Shown in pieces: positions 62,712-64,000 of a DNA stretch of 64,000 nt. Every line of letters starts with the position of its first letter. The first letter of the stretch is position 1. The notes beneath the pieces were generated by a model. That model was not told where the DNA came from. It saw only the letters and a program-made list of their open reading frames with translations, and made no database searches. The translations under genes and the position numbers were made by a program. Origin of the DNA: Ramlibacter paludis (GTDB lineage Bacteria; Pseudomonadota; Gammaproteobacteria; Burkholderiales; Burkholderiaceae_C); the NCBI RefSeq assembly GCF_022012305.1, contig NZ_JAKLTM010000005.1, positions 372,001 to 436,000 of the forward strand. Direction: 5' to 3'.

Positions 62712-63628
62712 TGGACGATTCCAACTCCCTGCAGCGGCGCGCCCAGCTGCTGCAGCACCAGGCCGCCCGCCTGTCGCCCACCACGCGCGCGATGGCCTGG
62801 TCGATCGCCTCCAGCTTCCTGTTCGTGGCGCTCAACTCGCTGATGCGCGAGCTGACGATGCAGATGCACGCCTACGAAGTGCAGTTCCTGCGCTACCTGA
62901 TGGGCCTGCTGGTGATGCTGCCGCTGATGCTGCGCGCCGGCCTCGCCACCTACCGGCCGAAGAACATCGTGGGCCAGTTCACGCGGGGCGCGGTGCACAC
63001 GGTGGGCCTCATCCTTTGGTTCATCGCCATCCCGCACATCACCATCGCCGACACCACGGCCATCGGCTTCACCACGCCCATCTTCATCATGCTGGGCGCG
63101 GTGCTGCTGTTCAAGGAGCCGATGCGCTGGGAGCGCTGGCTGGCCGCGGCCATCGGCTTCGCCGGCGTGCTGATCGTGGTGGCGCCCAAGCTCACCGGGC
63201 AGGGCGGCTGGTACAGCCTGGTGATGCTGGCGGCCTCGCCGGTCTTCGCAATCTCCTTCCTGATCACCAAGGCCCTCACGCGCTACGAGCGCGCGGAGGT
63301 CATCGTGGCCTGGCAGGCGATCAGCATCACGGTGCTGAGCCTGCCGCTGGCCTTGTTGCACTGGACGATGCCCGGCCTCGGCCAGTGGCTCTTGTTCGCG
63401 CTGTGCGGGCTGCTCGGCAGTTCGGTGCACTACTGCCTCACCCGCTCCTATGCCGCCGCCGACATCTCGGCCACGCAATCGGTGCGCTTCCTGGAACTGG
63501 TCTGGGCGACGCTGCTGGGCTGGCTGGTGTTCGGCGACATCGTCAGCAGCAGCACGCTGATGGGCGGCGTGGTGATCTGCGCCTCCACGCTGTGGATCGC
63601 GCGGCGCGAATCACGCGGGCCGCGCTGA
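62711..63628 (+). CDS. EamA/DMT-family transporter
   Basis: 305 residues from a GTG at 62711; a later ATG near MAWSIASSFLFVALNS is an alternative. Ten hydrophobic segments in two EamA repeats (MRELTMQMHAYEVQFLRYLMGLLV, then later VIVAWQAISITVLSLPLALL). A probable exporter of amino acids or metabolites. Coupling to the Lrp/AsnC gene suggests an amino-acid link. Confidence 0.87.
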   Translation: MDDSNSLQRRAQLLQHQAARLSPTTRAMAWSIASSFLFVALNSLMRELTMQMHAYEVQFLRYLMGLLVMLPLMLRAGLATYRPKNIVGQFTRGAVHTVGLILWFIAIPHITIADTTAIGFTTPIFIMLGAVLLFKEPMRWERWLAAAIGFAGVLIVVAPKLTGQGGWYSLVMLAASPVFAISFLITKALTRYERAEVIVAWQAISITVLSLPLALLHWTMPGLGQWLLFALCGLLGSSVHYCLTRSYAAADISATQSVRFLELVWATLLGWLVFGDIVSSSTLMGGVVICASTLWIARRESRGPR

Positions 63629-63698
63629 GTCCAAGGTCCCATTGCCTGGGCAAGCCAATCGGCGGATCATGGCAAACAGTTCATCGAGGACCGTCCAG

Positions 63699-64000
63699 AT
63701 GCGTGACCATCCGCTTCCCGTCCTGCCCGTCGCCGGCCCCATCCGCATCTGCACGCCCACGCAGGGCGCCACCGAGGTGACGCTGGATTCCTCGGCGCTG
63801 CTGGTGATGACCGACCTGAAACGCGTGGCCGCCGCGGTGATCTCGCCGCAGGCCACCATGGAGGCCGCCGAAGCCTTCATGTTCCAGCGCGGCGTGCGCA
63901 TGCTGCTGGTGACGGAGGCCGACCAGGGGCTGGCCGGCATCGTCACCACCAACGACGTGCTGGGCGAGAAGCCGCTGGCCGTGGCGCGCGAGCGGCGCCT
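63699..64000 (+). CDS. CBS-domain protein, N-terminal part
   Basis: Runs off the window end; about 100 residues are visible. The ATG at 63699 is chosen for the GAGGA at 63686-63690, eight bases away; an in-frame ATG at 63669 is the alternative. A CBS motif is visible from about residue 38 (DLKRVAAAVISPQATMEAAEAFMFQRGVRMLLV...GIVTTNDVLG). CBS pairs bind adenosyl ligands; no partner domain is visible yet. Confidence 0.75.
   Translation, partial: MRDHPLPVLPVAGPIRICTPTQGATEVTLDSSALLVMTDLKRVAAAVISPQATMEAAEAFMFQRGVRMLLVTEADQGLAGIVTTNDVLGEKPLAVARERR

Overview
The window is about 69% GC by eye and almost fully coding. It reads as the chromosome of a betaproteobacterium of the Burkholderiales, most likely Comamonadaceae and Ramlibacter-like. 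Lineage-typical genes support this: a Bug-type solute-binding protein, PhaM, DUF3567, DUF3108, the recG-oxyR pairing, and a ribosomal spc/alpha cluster that opens at rplN. The taxon is an inference from gene content, not a search result. There is no rRNA, CRISPR array, prophage or intact insertion sequence. No gap between genes exceeds about 205 bases; the larger gaps hold promoters, operators or palindromic repeats.

Layout. 1-8.5 kb: end of a DUF4197 gene, an omega-aminotransferase, a ChaN lipoprotein, a frameshifted AbrB-type membrane gene, DUF3567, an IclR regulator coupled to a DUF3108 gene, a divergent FAH hydrolase plus Bug receptor pair, and a fasciclin protein. 8.5-12.5 kb: trehalose operon (otsB, GH15, otsA). 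12.6-14 kb: periplasmic copper module (DUF2946-like, YcnI, PCuAC). 14-19.7 kb: PhaM, a FIST protein, an XRE regulator, a CREST ceramidase-like membrane protein and an MFS-acyltransferase fusion. 19.7-28.7 kb: queA-tgt, recG-oxyR-DyP peroxidase-ubiA, proC and a phytase-like lipoprotein.

28.8-39.9 kb is the most distinctive block. A LacI-family repressor is divergent from eight tightly packed genes: a CUT1-type ABC importer (binding protein, two permeases, ATPase), a cytoplasmic formylglycine sulfatase, its activating formylglycine-generating enzyme (FGE), glycerol kinase and glycerol-3-phosphate dehydrogenase. Two matching operator palindromes lie in the divergent region. The layout suggests import, intracellular desulfation and glycerol catabolism of a sulfated glycerol-containing compound. 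The 5' end of the FGE gene carries a chromosomal palindromic repeat in frame.

39.9-48.9 kb: ribosomal spc and alpha operons (rplN to rplQ, with secY and rpoA), opening with a strong sigma-70-like promoter and followed by an initiator tRNA gene and a clear terminator. 48.9-64 kb: PAS-LuxR regulator, acyl-CoA synthetase, RND efflux pair, HxlR regulator divergent from a berberine-bridge-type FAD oxidoreductase, a glutathione transferase, a very large fused indolepyruvate:ferredoxin oxidoreductase, a divergent Lrp/AsnC regulator with an EamA exporter, and the start of a CBS-domain protein.

At least two families of palindromic repeats recur between and inside genes. One encodes the C-terminus of the ChaN protein and another the N-terminal part of the FGE.
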